In this document: positions 34,741 through 46,416 of the stretch, piece by piece
Position numbering within the stretch: the first letter of the stretch is position 1
How the letters are laid out: each line of letters begins with the position of its first letter
Origin: Owenia fusiformis
Taxonomy: Eukaryota > Annelida > Polychaeta > Sabellida > Oweniidae
Assembly (NCBI GenBank): GCA_903813345.2
Contig: CAIIXF020000635.1
Location: 1-60,000, forward strand
Direction: 5' to 3'
Length of the DNA stretch: 60,000 bases
Notes under the pieces: generated by a model
Databases searched by the model: none
The model's input: only the letters and a program-made list of their open reading frames with translations
Told to the model about the DNA's origin: nothing
Position numbers and translations under genes: made by a program

Positions 34741-35750
34741 TCAGGGACAAAAAGCGACCGACAAACTTGCTCGGGTGGATCTTTTATTTCAAACAATCAA
34801 TATATTCATCAAATCATTATGGCTTTTTCTTCATCGTTTCGAACAAAAAAACGAAGAGCCTGGACTATCTTGGTGAAAACGTATTAGAAATATTATGTTG
34901 AGTTTACACCATGTTGGTTTATGATGATTGCAGTACAAACCTCAGAAAAATGCTAAAAGATTGGTCGTTTGTATATCTCAGATTTACATTACCCTAGATC
35001 TCCCAGACAACTTGTCATAATTTAGGAAAGTGATTTGAGACGTTCTCTCCTCTAAGGGTACTTTTAAAATATATAATTTGAATCTTAAATTCTTAACGTA
35101 ATACACGTCACATCATCTTTTGTAGAAAATATTAAAAATACCCAATACATCAAAATATCATTAATACCTTCAGAGTGATGCTGAAAACATGTGTAAATAT
35201 TATCTTTTCATTATATTGTACCATTAAAAATGAAATAAATTGTACATTTTGGAGTATGATACTCCGGCGCCGTTTTCAATAGCTTTTACTTTTAGCGTTG
35301 TTGAACAGAAGTTAAAGTTACCCGCAAATGATGTATCCCTTGCACGGAGTAAATAATACTGTAGAATATTTAAGACTTATATAAGGTTTATAGTCAAGGC
35401 AATATATGGATTTTTGTGATATGCCTAATATTACATATTTATAAGCAAGGGCGTAGTACTGCAGATATCGGGTATATACTTGAGTTGTTCTGGGTAAGAT
35501 TTCATCCGGGACAAAAATGTTAAAAAATTAAATATTTTAAGAATTTTAAGTTTCAATTTTATTTCAAAAGTTTACAGTTTTTTTTAAAGTCAATGTTTTC
35601 AATTTAATTGTATTGAACTAAAGGAAAACGAGTATTACGAAAAATGTTATATATAAATTGTGCTTTTACAGTATAGGCCTATCTTTTGAAAAAGGTGGAA
35701 AGGGTTTTATCTATCCCAATGCCACTCAAGTATACACCAGTTATGTACGG

Positions 35751-35870
35751 TCGGTTTTGGATATAGGGTATATGCCTCGGAAAATATTTATATCTTCCCT
35801 TGATCCCTTCGGTCCCTTGGAGAGGTATAAATATATTCCTCAGGATATACCATATATACAAAACCTCCCA
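35751..35870. repeat. fold-back hairpin with ~50-bp arms
   Basis: Arms 35,751-35,799 and 35,819-35,870 are imperfect reverse complements around a 19-base loop (landmarks ttttggatatagggtatat and ggatataccatatataca). The palindrome explains why open frames appear on both strands here. Probably a fold-back miniature element; a hairpin-RNA source is possible but unproven. Confidence 0.6.
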
Positions 35871-36737
35871 GTGCATAGCCCTTATATTTATTGAGTGTCC
35901 CAAAGGAAGAATCGCTTCTTGACAAATATGTTCTCAGCAAACGATCATTCAAATTTTGAAAATTTCTATAAGGGAGCCTTAGCAGGGTATCATTAGCAAG
36001 TTGTACAAATATGAGAGATCTGTTACATATTATGTGAGTATTGAAATATTAAAAATTGTATGTCAAAAAATCCAATATCAATGAAAAAGACACTTATTTT
36101 AATCTGAGAAAAGCTGTTTTTCCATCAAAAATAATTGTTTGTATTTTTCCATCGACATTGCCTACCATGATATAATTATCCACCCTTTAATGCATTTTGA
36201 ATGTTAAGCATTCAACAAGATTTATTATTTATTAGTCCATTTACAGTAATATGACTCTAACTCTTGCCCTTAACATCTTTACGAGTCTTTGCGAGTCATC
36301 TTCCAACCAGACTTTCACCTTGAAAAAGTTTTCAATTGTGGCCTCATTGCTTTTCACTTAAAGTTGTACTAAAATTTATTTAGACTCTTTTATTAGCTTA
36401 TATTTAGCACAAATAACATTCCTTTTATAATTTTTTTTATAAATTTCAAAGCTTGTGATATTTCCCCACAAAACACGATTTATTAAGATAAGACTATCAA
36501 CCTCTGAAATATCGTTATTTTCGTACTTTTTGAGGTCAGTTTTGACGTACCGCGTGCAAAGATATTCTGGCGCTAAATCGAAAAGTTGTTTTTGCAAACT
36601 TCACAAAATATCTTATGGAAAGAGCACTGCAATATTATTCATAACACCGATTGAAATGCATTTGTGAGACGGTATATCGATAACTAAGAACGATTTTTAA
36701 TTCAATAATTATATTCTTGGCTTTACAGCAATGCATT
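35871..36737. other. no gene seen
   Basis: AT-rich and non-coding. A 73-residue minus-strand frame (36,376-36,597) has no recognisable motif. Confidence 0.4.
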
Positions 36738-37404
36738 CGGGTTGAAACGCTTTAATCTCCAAACTCTGACATAAGAGAGATTTCGCACCTAGTGAAAATA
36801 CAACTTATAACGTATACTTATACTTATAGGTAAATTGTTTTAAATTGATGGTTAAAGTATTTGATTGGATACTGTTAACACTCAGCCAATTAATTTTAAA
36901 AAATGCTTGCGGTCAATTGTTCCACACACAAGTAGGCAAATCTTTATACGGAGATCCAACTGTATACGTTATCATCTACGTAAATATACCGTTTTGTAAG
37001 TTCATTGAACTTATACTGATCATGAAAACATTGAAATAATCAACTTGTTTATGTAATGACTCACTTTAAAGAATCATGACTCCCTTTAAAGGATCGTGTT
37101 TATAATACACTACAACTACAAGGACACGAAAGCAAGCATTTAATTATGATGTGCATAATCTACACGTGCAGATGACAGTGCATTCATAGTCTCTAGTTGA
37201 TGGAGCTTTTCTATAACGGGAATAGTTATGTTCAATTAAGTACAATTTAAAATTGATTTTAGTAAATATAATAGTTCGACATGGCCCTTTTAACTATACG
37301 TATACGTATAAGTTGTATTTTCACTTATGTGCGAAATCTCTCTAATGTTTGCTGCACTATAACTTATATGATTACATGTTTCCAATAGCGTTTCAGCTCG
37401 ATTG
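36738..37404. mobile_element. ~0.6-kb miniature element with terminal inverted repeats
   Basis: Inverted arms: agagagatttcgcac with tgaaaatacaactta (from 36,774), and tacgtataagttgtatttt with gtgcgaaatctctct (to 37,343). A weaker outer pair (ttgaaacgcttt near 36,742 and agcgtttcagc near 37,389) extends the symmetry. The interior is non-coding. No clear target duplication. Confidence 0.55.
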
Positions 37405-39026
37405 GTTGCGCACTCAATAGTATTATATTATACACTTCGCAAAATTGATGAGAATAACCTCAATCGTGCAATAATTGGCTCAACATAAGAACGAATAACT
37501 CGTTTTTGAAAGTCATGCTTTCATTTTTATTTACAAAATCGTATTTCGCAGCAAATTGTTTCAACCACACACGTCATGCCACGTGGCGTAAAATTTCTGC
37601 TCAAAAAATGAAATCAGTTTTGCCGCGAAAACAGACACATGCTGACTTTATATGCCCGATATCATGATAAAATGAACTTTTGGAAATGTTGAGGGTTCAC
37701 GATAAGTGTGGCCTTCATATAGTAAGATAGCATTAATATATCTAAATCGAGTAAAATGGTTTGATTACAACTTTAAAGGCATTGTCTATCCCTCCAAAAT
37801 TGAAATTTTGGATGGAACGTAATTTGGAAACAGTGTAACAAATCAATAAACCTGACACACAAAAACGCTGTTTTCAGACTAAAACTGATTGAAAGATGCT
37901 ATCAGCTGATGCATTTTTGGATTTATCAATTCTCAGACAACATGAAACTGATCTCTTTCAAATGTGTACACTTGCTTATGATACCCTAAGGCTAATGTAT
38001 ATTTTTTTGATAAATTTGGGTTTCTAAATTGCTGAGAAAATAGTTGTCAAAAGACGATTCATTTTTTGGGATACCCGATATAAACAAAAGTACATTATAA
38101 AAACTCGACAGAGATAACACGATTTTTGATTTTGTATGTATAAAATATAATAACATAATCAGAAGTAAAACGATATAATTTGTTATATATATATATATAT
38201 ATATATAGCTTTGGTTACGTATATCTTGTTATAATTGTGGCGTTTAAAAACAAAATAAAAATATGCTATACACTGTATGATCATTATTATTTGTATTGTT
38301 GATTCATTAAGTACATATCGTCGATGACAATAAATGCATGAGGCGTAAACAGTATACAATTCTACAATCAACCCCAAGTTGACAAAATCATATCTGCATC
38401 GCTATAGGAGAGTTACCTTAGGTATGGTGCTTGCATTATTGTAATTCATATTTCTGTTAATAATTAAAGCAATGATTGAGACTAAAACGGAATTATAGAC
38501 GGGTCGAACAAATTAAAGTCCAAAGCCCAATCGAGATAACTTGTGGGATCAATCTAGCTCACGTTGGTGATCTTCCGTACCACATATTCGACAGTTTCAT
38601 TGATATAGGGATATTCCACGGTTGGGAGTCAAAACAATGGCATAGCTGCGAACTGCGGCTCACAAAATTCAAAACAGGTTTACAACGCATTTATTTTGTA
38701 CAATGATTTGAAGCAAGAAAAGGCAATGATGTAGATTTGATGTAGCTTTTAAAAAAGTTATCTGAGCAATACATTAAGGATTTCAAGTTTGATTTTGTGT
38801 GCATTCGTTTGGGAAGACATTAATTAATTGACTTACTTCTCATTTTTATTTTATCTACATCATTACAATTTATTAATGTTGTTTGAAGTGATAGTGATAT
38901 AGTATCGAATAAAAAGTACAAGTAAAATATAAACTGCTGTGGTATCAGTGACCTTACATCAAACAGTATACGTATAGTGTTGTGTCAACAGAAAACATAT
39001 GACCGAAAACTGACATAAAAACTGTT
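37405..39026. other. no gene seen; (TA)n microsatellite
   Basis: AT-rich non-coding DNA with a (TA)n run at 38,184-38,207. A 76-residue frame at 38,476-38,706 has no recognisable domain. Confidence 0.45.
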
Positions 39027-41228
39027 AACAGAATCTTAAGAGGTTCTGGACAAATCATTTGATTCTGAACTTGTCATATTCTTTTTCAACGAAATCACAT
39101 CTAAGGGTTAAATTTTTATTAGCTATTTAGGGAGTGAGTCCTGTCTAGTATTAATTGCAATAAAAAAAGTTAAAATACAACCCTATTTGAGAGTTAATCT
39201 TATACTTTCATTACATTGATAAATCCTGAAATATTTTTAAAGTGCATTTTTTATAAAATCTTATCCAAGTATTTAGATGAAACTTATTTGTTTACTCTTA
39301 TTTGGATACAAACCATAACATGATGATATTTTTTTATCAAATATTTTTTCGTGAAATTCAATAGAAGGTTCAAGATAAAACGAGCTACAGGGTGTCTGGA
39401 AAGTAAATATACAAATACTCTAACTTTAAGAGTTTTAGTTTTTGTGTAATGAGATTGCTACAGATTGTAGAGAAACTTCAATACAATACATCTACCAACT
39501 TTTATAGCATACAGTCTAAACGTGTTAAAGTTATGGTTGTCATGGTTACGGTGGTGAGGGGTATGGGGAGCAGTTCAAGGATATCACTAAATTGCGATAA
39601 ATTGCTAAAATACGTATAACCATTTGAAACGGTGTTTATTCTGGTATTTCCTATCAATATTTTGTTTTGTTCAGTATTGTATTTTTGCTGCCATGACATT
39701 CTCTTTAGTTTAATGATATCATTGATACATATCAGAACTATGTAATGACACCAGTATAATCAAAGAAAAAGTATTTAAGTGTTTAGAAAAAGGGTCCCTG
39801 GATTAATAGAAAAGTCAATAGTGCACCTCCACAGTCAATGCACCAATTCACAAAGCAAAGAAAACAAACCTTACAATTGAATGTCTTGACATTAAACCTT
39901 TTTGTACAATGGTCAATATTTGCCTGTTAATGTCCCGTTGGACTTATACATTAATGAATATATTAAAGCAATATTTGTTAGAAGTTCAACATGAAAATGA
40001 GATTCGGCTGGAAGCCAATGTTAGCAGCAATTTTAGAGATGGGCAGCGGCGGTTTTGTCAGGTCTTGGAATCTCCAGTCAAAATGCACCAAGAATGTTAA
40101 GATAATGGTGGGAAATACATAATACTGGAGAACAGAAGTAATGCCAAATGACTAAATAATGTTACAGTACTAATCCTTTTGCTGTTGTGGTACATTATTT
40201 GATATATAATAGCAGCAGATGACAAAGTTTCAAGATGATATAAACTGGGGAAAAGAATTATAAAACATAATTGTGACACTGCTCCACATACCCGCGACTC
40301 CTGTTACCATAACAACCATAACTTTTTTATTTTGAAACAATTTGTCATGAAATTTGCAGGATAAATTGTAACAATGTCATTCTACAATCTGTAGCAATTT
40401 CATCTCACAACAGGTAAATCTATTGAAATTAGAGCATTTGTATCTTTACTTTCCGGACACCCTGTAATTTAGGTGAAACCCCTTACATGATGATGTGTTT
40501 TCATAACTCCTTTCATAAAATTCTATCAAGGGGTGGAGATACAATGATCGAATTTAAGTGCAAATCGAAACACGAGGATATGGTTTCATGGATATTTTCT
40601 ATGAAATCCCATCCAAGGGTCAAGGTAAAATTTTGATTTTGATTTGGTATTAGGTCACGTGTTTGAAAGATCCATATAAGGCCCATAGGACCATATAAGA
40701 ATGCAATTTCGAAAGTAACATGATAGATCCATATAAAGCTTTTTGAACCATGTCAGGGAAGATGAGGGGAAGCCCCTGACACCTGTCACGATTATATCCG
40801 AACGTTCTTCGGATCATTACGGTTTTTATGCACTTCATTATTTTACCGAAGTTTGCCGATTCGTTTCGTCGTATTTCAGAATATTAGGGACAATTTTATA
40901 CTCCATTGGGAGTATTTTAGATCTACTTCATATGACGAAGATTCCCGAATCTCGTTCGGATTTATCCGGATTTTCTGACCTACTTTATCTTCCGAGATTT
41001 AACGAGTAAACACTCGTCTCATATCGGAATCCTTGTGACAATTTTATACTCCATTGGAGGATTTTTGATATACTTTTTCGAGATTTTTGATCTACTTCTT
41101 ATGACGAAGATTCCCGAATCTGTTCGGATTAATCTAGATTTTCTGACCTACTTGATCCATCGAGAATTGGCGAGTTTACAGTCGTCTCATTTAAGAATTC
41201 TGGTGACAATTTTATACTCCATTTTAGA
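39027..41228. mobile_element. long-inverted-repeat element, copy 2 (right arm missing, interrupted)
   Basis: Matches 21,872 onward: the whole left arm (starting aacagaatcttaagagg) and the middle region with its tatactccattggag repeats, here in about three units. It stops near 41,228 without a right inverted arm. A mariner-like element (39,388-40,464) splits the arm. It is more diverged from copy 1 than copy 1's own arms are from each other, consistent with an older, dead copy. Confidence 0.75.
39388..40464. mobile_element. second mariner-like element, TA target, inserted in copy 2
   Basis: 1,077 bases with inverted ends CAGGGTGTCTGGAAAGTAAA and TTTACTTTCCGGACACCCTG, flanked by TA at 39,386-39,387 and 40,465-40,466. 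Deleting the element and one TA restores gagctaatttaggtg, exactly the sequence in the right arm of copy 1 (reverse complement near 23,745). Inner inverted segments again carry X-box-like palindromes (39,536-39,549 and 40,303-40,316). No transposase frame. Confidence 0.82.
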
Positions 41229-41400
41229 ACTGTTTTTAATGGTATTTAACTGATGCAGTCAACTAAAAATGATGAGATCTGATTGCGTACGATCATTTCT
41301 TTTGTCATTTGATTCAATCCTGGCTGCCTGTGTAATTCCACCAAGGTTAAAAAGCGAGGGACAAAATGAATAAATTCCAAACCGGAGACATTTTTAAAGC

Positions 41401-41563
41401 AGGTGTAAAAGGGTAGGAGGTCCTATCAAATTATGGTCCTACTCTCCATTGATTTATATGGTGACCTAAATACAACTCTTTCTCTTATACACAATCAGGG
41501 CCAGTTAGGGTCGATTAGAAAGGGGACCATAATCCCCGAGGGACCATCATTTCTTTCACACCG
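41401..41563. mobile_element. ~160-bp miniature repeat (GGTCC type), copy 2
   Basis: Same body as 30,322-30,480. Ends aggtgtaaaa and tttcacacc are inverted. Non-coding. Confidence 0.55.
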
Positions 41564-41564
41564 G

Positions 41565-42340
41565 CTCGACTAGATTGTGTTACTCGGTACAAAATTATAA
41601 TATGTAACTTAACGTAAATGACATTCAGGATGTGTGGAAACATCTTACAGGACGAGAACAACCAACCTCCTCTATTTTATAACATTATTAAGTAAAATAG
41701 TTGTGAAGCAATTAATACGAGCATTTAAATTCAATAGTTCACTCGTCCCAGCAAATGTAGCAACATTTAGACTACATGAGTTGTTTAGTCTTTCAGGTTT
41801 GAATTGTAGAGAGGAAAAACTATTTGAAGGGCTGCAGAGTTCAAATCCCTCCCTTTTCTAAATTTTCATCATTTACAATAGGTGGATAATTGCCACGATT
41901 CATGTAGCGAATATCAATCAATCCAAAGTTCTTACAAACTTATAAGTTAATAAATAGAAAATTGAATTTAACTTTATTAAAAGCTCCTTCTTCGAAAATA
42001 TTGGGACAATTCGGAGGTGCAAATATAAAGAAACCTGTTGGGAGTTAAGTCTAGCTGTCAAACCTATAGAGGGATGTATGATATTGAAAAATAATGTATC
42101 CTTTTTAAAACAAATGTTGTCTAAGAATATGAATTATAGAAAAGTGACCATCCATGCATTCATTTGTAATTGTCTGATCGGCTAATCAGATGATCGGATC
42201 TAATACAGAAGCCAACAATTTTTTTCAGCAGTTTGCCACTCTTGATTTTATCAGAACCGCCTCCGTAGATTATAATCAAGTAGGACATCTTCACTGGAAC
42301 CAGACGATATTCTTGTCTGACACAAGAGAGAAATCATAAT
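41565..42340. other. no gene seen
   Basis: AT-rich. A 75-residue frame at 41,634-41,861 shows no known motif and is not supported by splice context. Confidence 0.4.
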
Positions 42341-42343
42341 GTC

Positions 42344-42478
42344 AATAATAGAGAGGTTAAGCTACACGTATAAATGCAAACCGTGAACCTGAACGCGTAA
42401 GTCCACGCTCAAGTACACGTTTAAGAACATTTTCTGTTAAGCTACACGTCTGAAACCATGTCAGTGGACGTGGTGGTA
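42344..42478 (+). repeat. ~130-bp repeat with ACACGT motifs; inverted copy at 59,110-59,240
   Basis: Contains direct repeats of gttaagctacacgt about 92 bases apart, with gaacgcgtaagtccacgctc and tcagtggacgtggtg nearby. The entire segment recurs as its reverse complement at 59,110-59,240, with only a handful of differences. Unusually GC-rich and well conserved for this window. No long open frame. Confidence 0.65.
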
Positions 42479-42508
42479 AATTTGTGTGGTGTTTGTATTC
42501 AAAGGTCA

Positions 42509-42556
42509 TGTCTCTATGGTGTAATGGATAGCACTTCGGACTCGTGTCCGTTAGGC
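42509..42556 (+). tRNA. truncated tRNA-Gln-like sequence
   Basis: tctctatggtgtaatggata followed by gcacttcggactcg resembles the 5' half of glutamine tRNA (D arm ATGGTGTAATGG, A box 42,517-42,527). The anticodon stem is shortened to CGGAC-TCGT-GTCCG and the T arm and B box are missing. A pseudogene or SINE relic, not a working tRNA. Confidence 0.4.
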
Positions 42557-43169
42557 CTGCTTTATTGCTCAGATATAAAATGAGCAGTGTAACTTAGAAA
42601 TAGCTTAATATAGTAAGAAAGAAGCAATTATGATGTGTGAATATATTGCACACTTACAAAGTATTGCGTTTGCATATATTTGAGTACTCTTAACTTCACA
42701 TATAATCAGTGCTTATTTGTGCTGTTCTACAAATAAAGAGGAGCAATACCTGAATATACAGAGTGTTCCATATATGCAGCGAGTATTGTCTCTGTAATGT
42801 CTCTGTTTATATGTGCTGAGTATTTTTGCTGATTACTGCTGATTACAAGAGATTCTTACAAATAGACACTTCTTATAACCAAGCAATATTCTCTATTTTA
42901 TATAGTGTAGTTTAGTCAATAGAGGGAATAGTTATCTGTCCCCGGGAAAGTTTCCCCGGGAATTGTTACTCCAACTAAGTAATTCAGTCAGTAAATTGGC
43001 TAACACTACGATACCATTTCAATCCCAGCATGTATTATGCATGCGTTCTATGTGCAGGATTGGATAGTTTTTAGCAACACGTGTCACTCGTCGGGAGAGG
43101 TGTACTGTGATAAGTTGCACATTCAATATCGCAATTATTTGGCCTTTTTGAATTTAACAACTTTGACCA
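42557..43169. other. no gene seen
   Basis: AT-rich. Contains a small CCCGGG hairpin at about 42,940-42,961. No exon recognised. Confidence 0.4.
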
Positions 43170-43314
43170 CACTGGCGGATCCAGACGAAAATCCTGACCC
43201 TATTCTTCGAAAATGTGGCCTAAAAATGCGTAATTTTCGAGTAAAACGATTTTTTGGGTCCTACAAAGGGGGGGGGGAGGAGGGGGGGGCAAGATGGATC
43301 TGGATCCGCCAGTG
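43170..43314. mobile_element. 145-bp hAT-like miniature element
   Basis: Perfect 15-base inverted ends CACTGGCGGATCCAG (43,170-43,184) and CTGGATCCGCCAGTG (43,300-43,314), with a G-rich segment before the right end. Same family as 11,761-11,943. The expected 8-base duplication is not visible, so the flanks may have decayed. Confidence 0.7.
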
Positions 43315-43319
43315 GGATG

Positions 43320-45045
43320 ATAACAAAAATAGGCGTATAGCTAAATGCGGTGAACAATCGCAGAACTCCTGATATGCCCGTTAATTTCATGATTTACGTA
43401 TACAGTATATAAGTACAATTAGTACGCTATGAACGCATTCGTTTATCTGACTTGGAGCAGAATTCGAGCACATATATAGTTTAAAGCAGAATACGGCGGT
43501 ATGATCTTCCATTGTGTGTTTCATCTGGACGAACCTCCGTCATCAACATAAAAATATATGAAGTATTGTTCGAACCCCAATACTCAAAAACCCATGATTA
43601 GATCGAAGTCAAATACTACGGAATCCAATACTCCAGAAAGATAAATCAATTAAACTTCATAAGAATGACGTATACAGTTTGCATAGCGTCCCGGAGGTGG
43701 AGATGGAGAAGGCGTGGCTTCCCACGGCAGGGAAGGACAATCTTACAAAATTTAATGTGATTCCTAATAAATTTCAAAACACAGCGCGTATTTAAATAAT
43801 TTTGTTACCGTATATATTTTCATTTAGTTTAAAATATTCAAAAACAGTTAAAAGATCATTAAAACATGCAATGAAAATACAAAGGAAATATACATTAACA
43901 CGGATCTTCAATCTCCTTTATGGCATAGTTGAATAATACATTTAGAAACTAAAAAACTAAGTATAACGTATATGGAACTCTAAAAGAAAATGACGAAATG
44001 TTTTCCTCAGACTAACAACATACAGTTTGGACGATAAGAAATATATACAGCAACTTACAGCGCATCATATTGGAAAACGTACCGTCCTCTTTAATCTTGT
44101 TCATGCCAGATTTGAATCAGTCGTTTGGGAAGTGATATATGCGATATATGAATACTAAGGACGCTTTCATGATTTTAAATAGCTAAGCATTCAGCAAGCA
44201 TTTTGTTTATTACAAAAAGTGACATTAAATAATAACCTGCCAAGATTTATTAAAAGTTCCAATATAGCAAATATCTGCGTTCATCAAAACTGATCGTTCT
44301 TAGTTCTACATCTGAGTAACCTGGTAATAACCGCGTTATTTAAAACGCCGCCGAATCCGAACGAATCCATTAACACAGCCTAGGGCACTGTGAAAAAAGC
44401 CAAATATAGTTTGTACTATAGCAAACTATTTTTTAGAATAACCCCCATATAGTTTGAATTTCACCTTAAATATGGGCGAGAATAGTTTCTCCCATATTCC
44501 TAAAAACGAAACACTTTTATATAAGTCCTGATATACTCTCCGGTACGCCCATATAAACTTAAATAAGTTGCATATATCATTGCAGAGTGTATATCTTTAC
44601 TGAACTATTTTCCACTTATACGCCTCAAAGTAGGAATCAAACCTACTATTTGCGGTGAAAAACAACTTATATTAAATAAAAACAGACTATATCAAACTAT
44701 ACTTGACTTATTCTTCTCTTATTCTACCTCATAACAAACTATACGCGTCTTATACGCGATATTACGTAATAGCTTCAGTTCCCGAGTTTGTTGTTTTAAC
44801 AGATTAAAAGCAAAGTCCATCATTGAATGTATTTTGTTTTCAATGCTAATTAATTCGCTTGTTCAGATTAATCTGGTCATTTCTATAACTGAGGGTTCTA
44901 ATTTCCATCATAAAGTCATTTATAAATCAAGCTTTTTACTTTTACTAAATTGAACAATGACAGTCGAATTATAATTAACATCGTGTTAAATTTTGGATTC
45001 ATTTCATTAAGTCTGTGGAAAGTTACATTTTTCAATTCACTTGGT
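43320..45045. other. no gene seen; cluster of ATAGTTTG words at 44,395-44,750
   Basis: Mostly AT-rich. Between about 44,395 and 44,750 the words tatagtttg and caaactata recur in both orientations, suggesting a decayed inverted-repeat element. A ~60-base GC-rich patch at 43,685-43,742 is not explained. Confidence 0.35.
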
Positions 45046-45049
45046 ATTG

Positions 45050-45690
45050 AAGTAAAAATAATATAGAATAAAATGTTTAATATAGTTGCAATAAGAGGGA
45101 ATCGTAGAGAATATATTTTCCTGTATGGTAGACAGTTATTTCCTGTATTATAGGGGAATAAGATATAATAACTATTTTTAAAAATTTGTTTTTTTTAATA
45201 ATAATATTCGTGTATTATTTGAAGGGAACAACATATAATGTCATATAATATAGAATAATATTCTAGTCAGGAGCAAATAATATGTTGGCATTTGCAATCA
45301 AAACCGGATTATATGCGTTTATTTTTGAGCCGTTAATCCCTAAGTATTCCATTCCTATGAAATGAGTTTCATTCATTCTCATTAATCCATTTGTTAGGAT
45401 TAATTTCTACAGCTGATGGTTCTTATTTCTCGAAAAATTATCTGCAAATTAAGTTTTTACATATTTATTTGATTGTATAATGTCCCTCGAGTTATGATTA
45501 AGATTGTTTTAAATTTGGGATTCAATCGATCAATCCATTGGAAAGTTAATTTTTTATTCTTAATTAATGAGTTTTCCTGACATTTTTACTCTATTGTTCC
45601 TCTGTCACATCAGGTTTACAACAAACAACATTTAAATCCCTCTCTTACACAGGTACGAACAACCACCTGTATTATTCACTTTGCCAACCA
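45050..45690. repeat. R1 repeat copy
   Basis: Direct match to 12,800-13,410 (shared aatcgtagagaatat, gagccgttaatccctaa, tgattgtataatgt, cacaggtacgaacaacc-like words) with moderate divergence. Non-coding. Confidence 0.6.
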
Positions 45691-45717
45691 AAAACAGTCA
45701 TAACACGGAACTGCTTC

Positions 45718-45815
45718 TTATGCTTCTTATGCCCATTCACCCACTCTCTAAACACACTTTCAAACCCATTCTTGTCCATTTCCTAGTCTTGCTAAGACTT
45801 GTGATCTGAGTTCAC
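45718..45815 (-). mobile_element. inverted fragment of mariner transposase C-terminus
   Basis: Reverse complement of the sequence at about 45,972-46,075 (shared cttagcaagact, aagaatgggtttgaaagtgt, gtttagagag), so the 3' coding end of the same transposase is present twice, head to head, around a ~155-base centre. Confidence 0.65.
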
Positions 45816-45833
45816 ACACAGCTATGCTCACTA

Positions 45834-46100
45834 GTGAAACTACTAGGGCACTGGAGCTACCCCTACTTGCACAATGCACAGCCTCCATATTCCCCAGACC
45901 TTGCACCCAATGAATATTACTTATATGCAGAACTCAAGCGTGACTTGATAGGAAATACATTTGGAAGCACTGATGAACTCAGATCACATGTCTTAGCAAG
46001 ACTTCAGGAAATGGGCAAGAATGGGTTTGAAAGTGTGTTTAGAGAGAGGTTGAATAGGCATAAGAAATATATAGCTAGAGATGGACATTATGTTGAATAG
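45834..46100 (+). pseudogene. mariner transposase, C-terminal fragment
   Basis: 88 residues with PPYSPDLAPNEYYL, whose aspartate in SPDLAP is the third catalytic acidic residue of mariner/Tc1 transposases, and a C-terminal RHKKYIARDGHYVE matching the usual end of the protein. The DNA-binding half and the first two catalytic aspartates are absent. Full-length mariner transposases are about 340 residues, so this is a dead remnant. The element's right terminus ...ttgaacaccctg with TA lies at 46,414-46,416. Confidence 0.82.
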
Positions 46101-46414
46101 CTTATCTTCATAACAATGGGACTTTAGGACTGTTTTTATATTGTATTTGTGGTAGTAATAGACCTGGGAGTATGAATAAAGCTATCAGAAAGAATAAATA
46201 TGTTTGGGAAAGTTGTGTCGTAAACAAACTTGCCCCAACTTTTTGTTGTTTTGGTTGCTATAGCAAACACAACTCTGGCCAATCAAATAGGAGACGCTTT
46301 AAATTTACAGAATAAAGATAAAGGGTTTGGGCTACGGACTCTGAAAATTTCATCAAGATTGGTCCAAAATTAAGAAAGTTACAATATCTTTCACCTTATT
46401 TATTGAACACCCTG
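46101..46414. mobile_element. 3' end of the mariner element with terminal repeat
   Basis: Non-coding tail ending cttatttattgaacaccctg followed by TA. It contains an X-box-like palindrome ttgctatagcaa (46,255-46,266). The matching left terminus was not found upstream, so the element is 5' truncated or rearranged. Confidence 0.6.
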
Positions 46415-46416
46415 TA

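Larger units (their letters stand above)
31145..35232. mobile_element. 4.1-kb element with ~300-bp inverted arms and internal repeats
   Basis: Left arm ~31,145-31,480 and right arm ~34,925-35,232 are reverse complements at roughly 80 percent by eye (shared ttttcagcat.actctgaagg, gatgtattgggtattt, acgttaagaatttaag, gtttgtactgcaatc). The interior has no transposase but is built of repeats: a tandem pair near 31,960-32,640, inverted minisatellites at 32,900-33,060 and 33,630-33,805, and another tandem pair at 33,950-34,740. It may be one large non-autonomous transposon or two inverted insertions flanking unrelated DNA. I saw no target-site duplication. Confidence 0.5.

Noticed and set aside
35658-35903. 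Overlapping open frames on both strands
   Set aside because: Explained by the palindrome at 35,751-35,870. No domain or codon signal.
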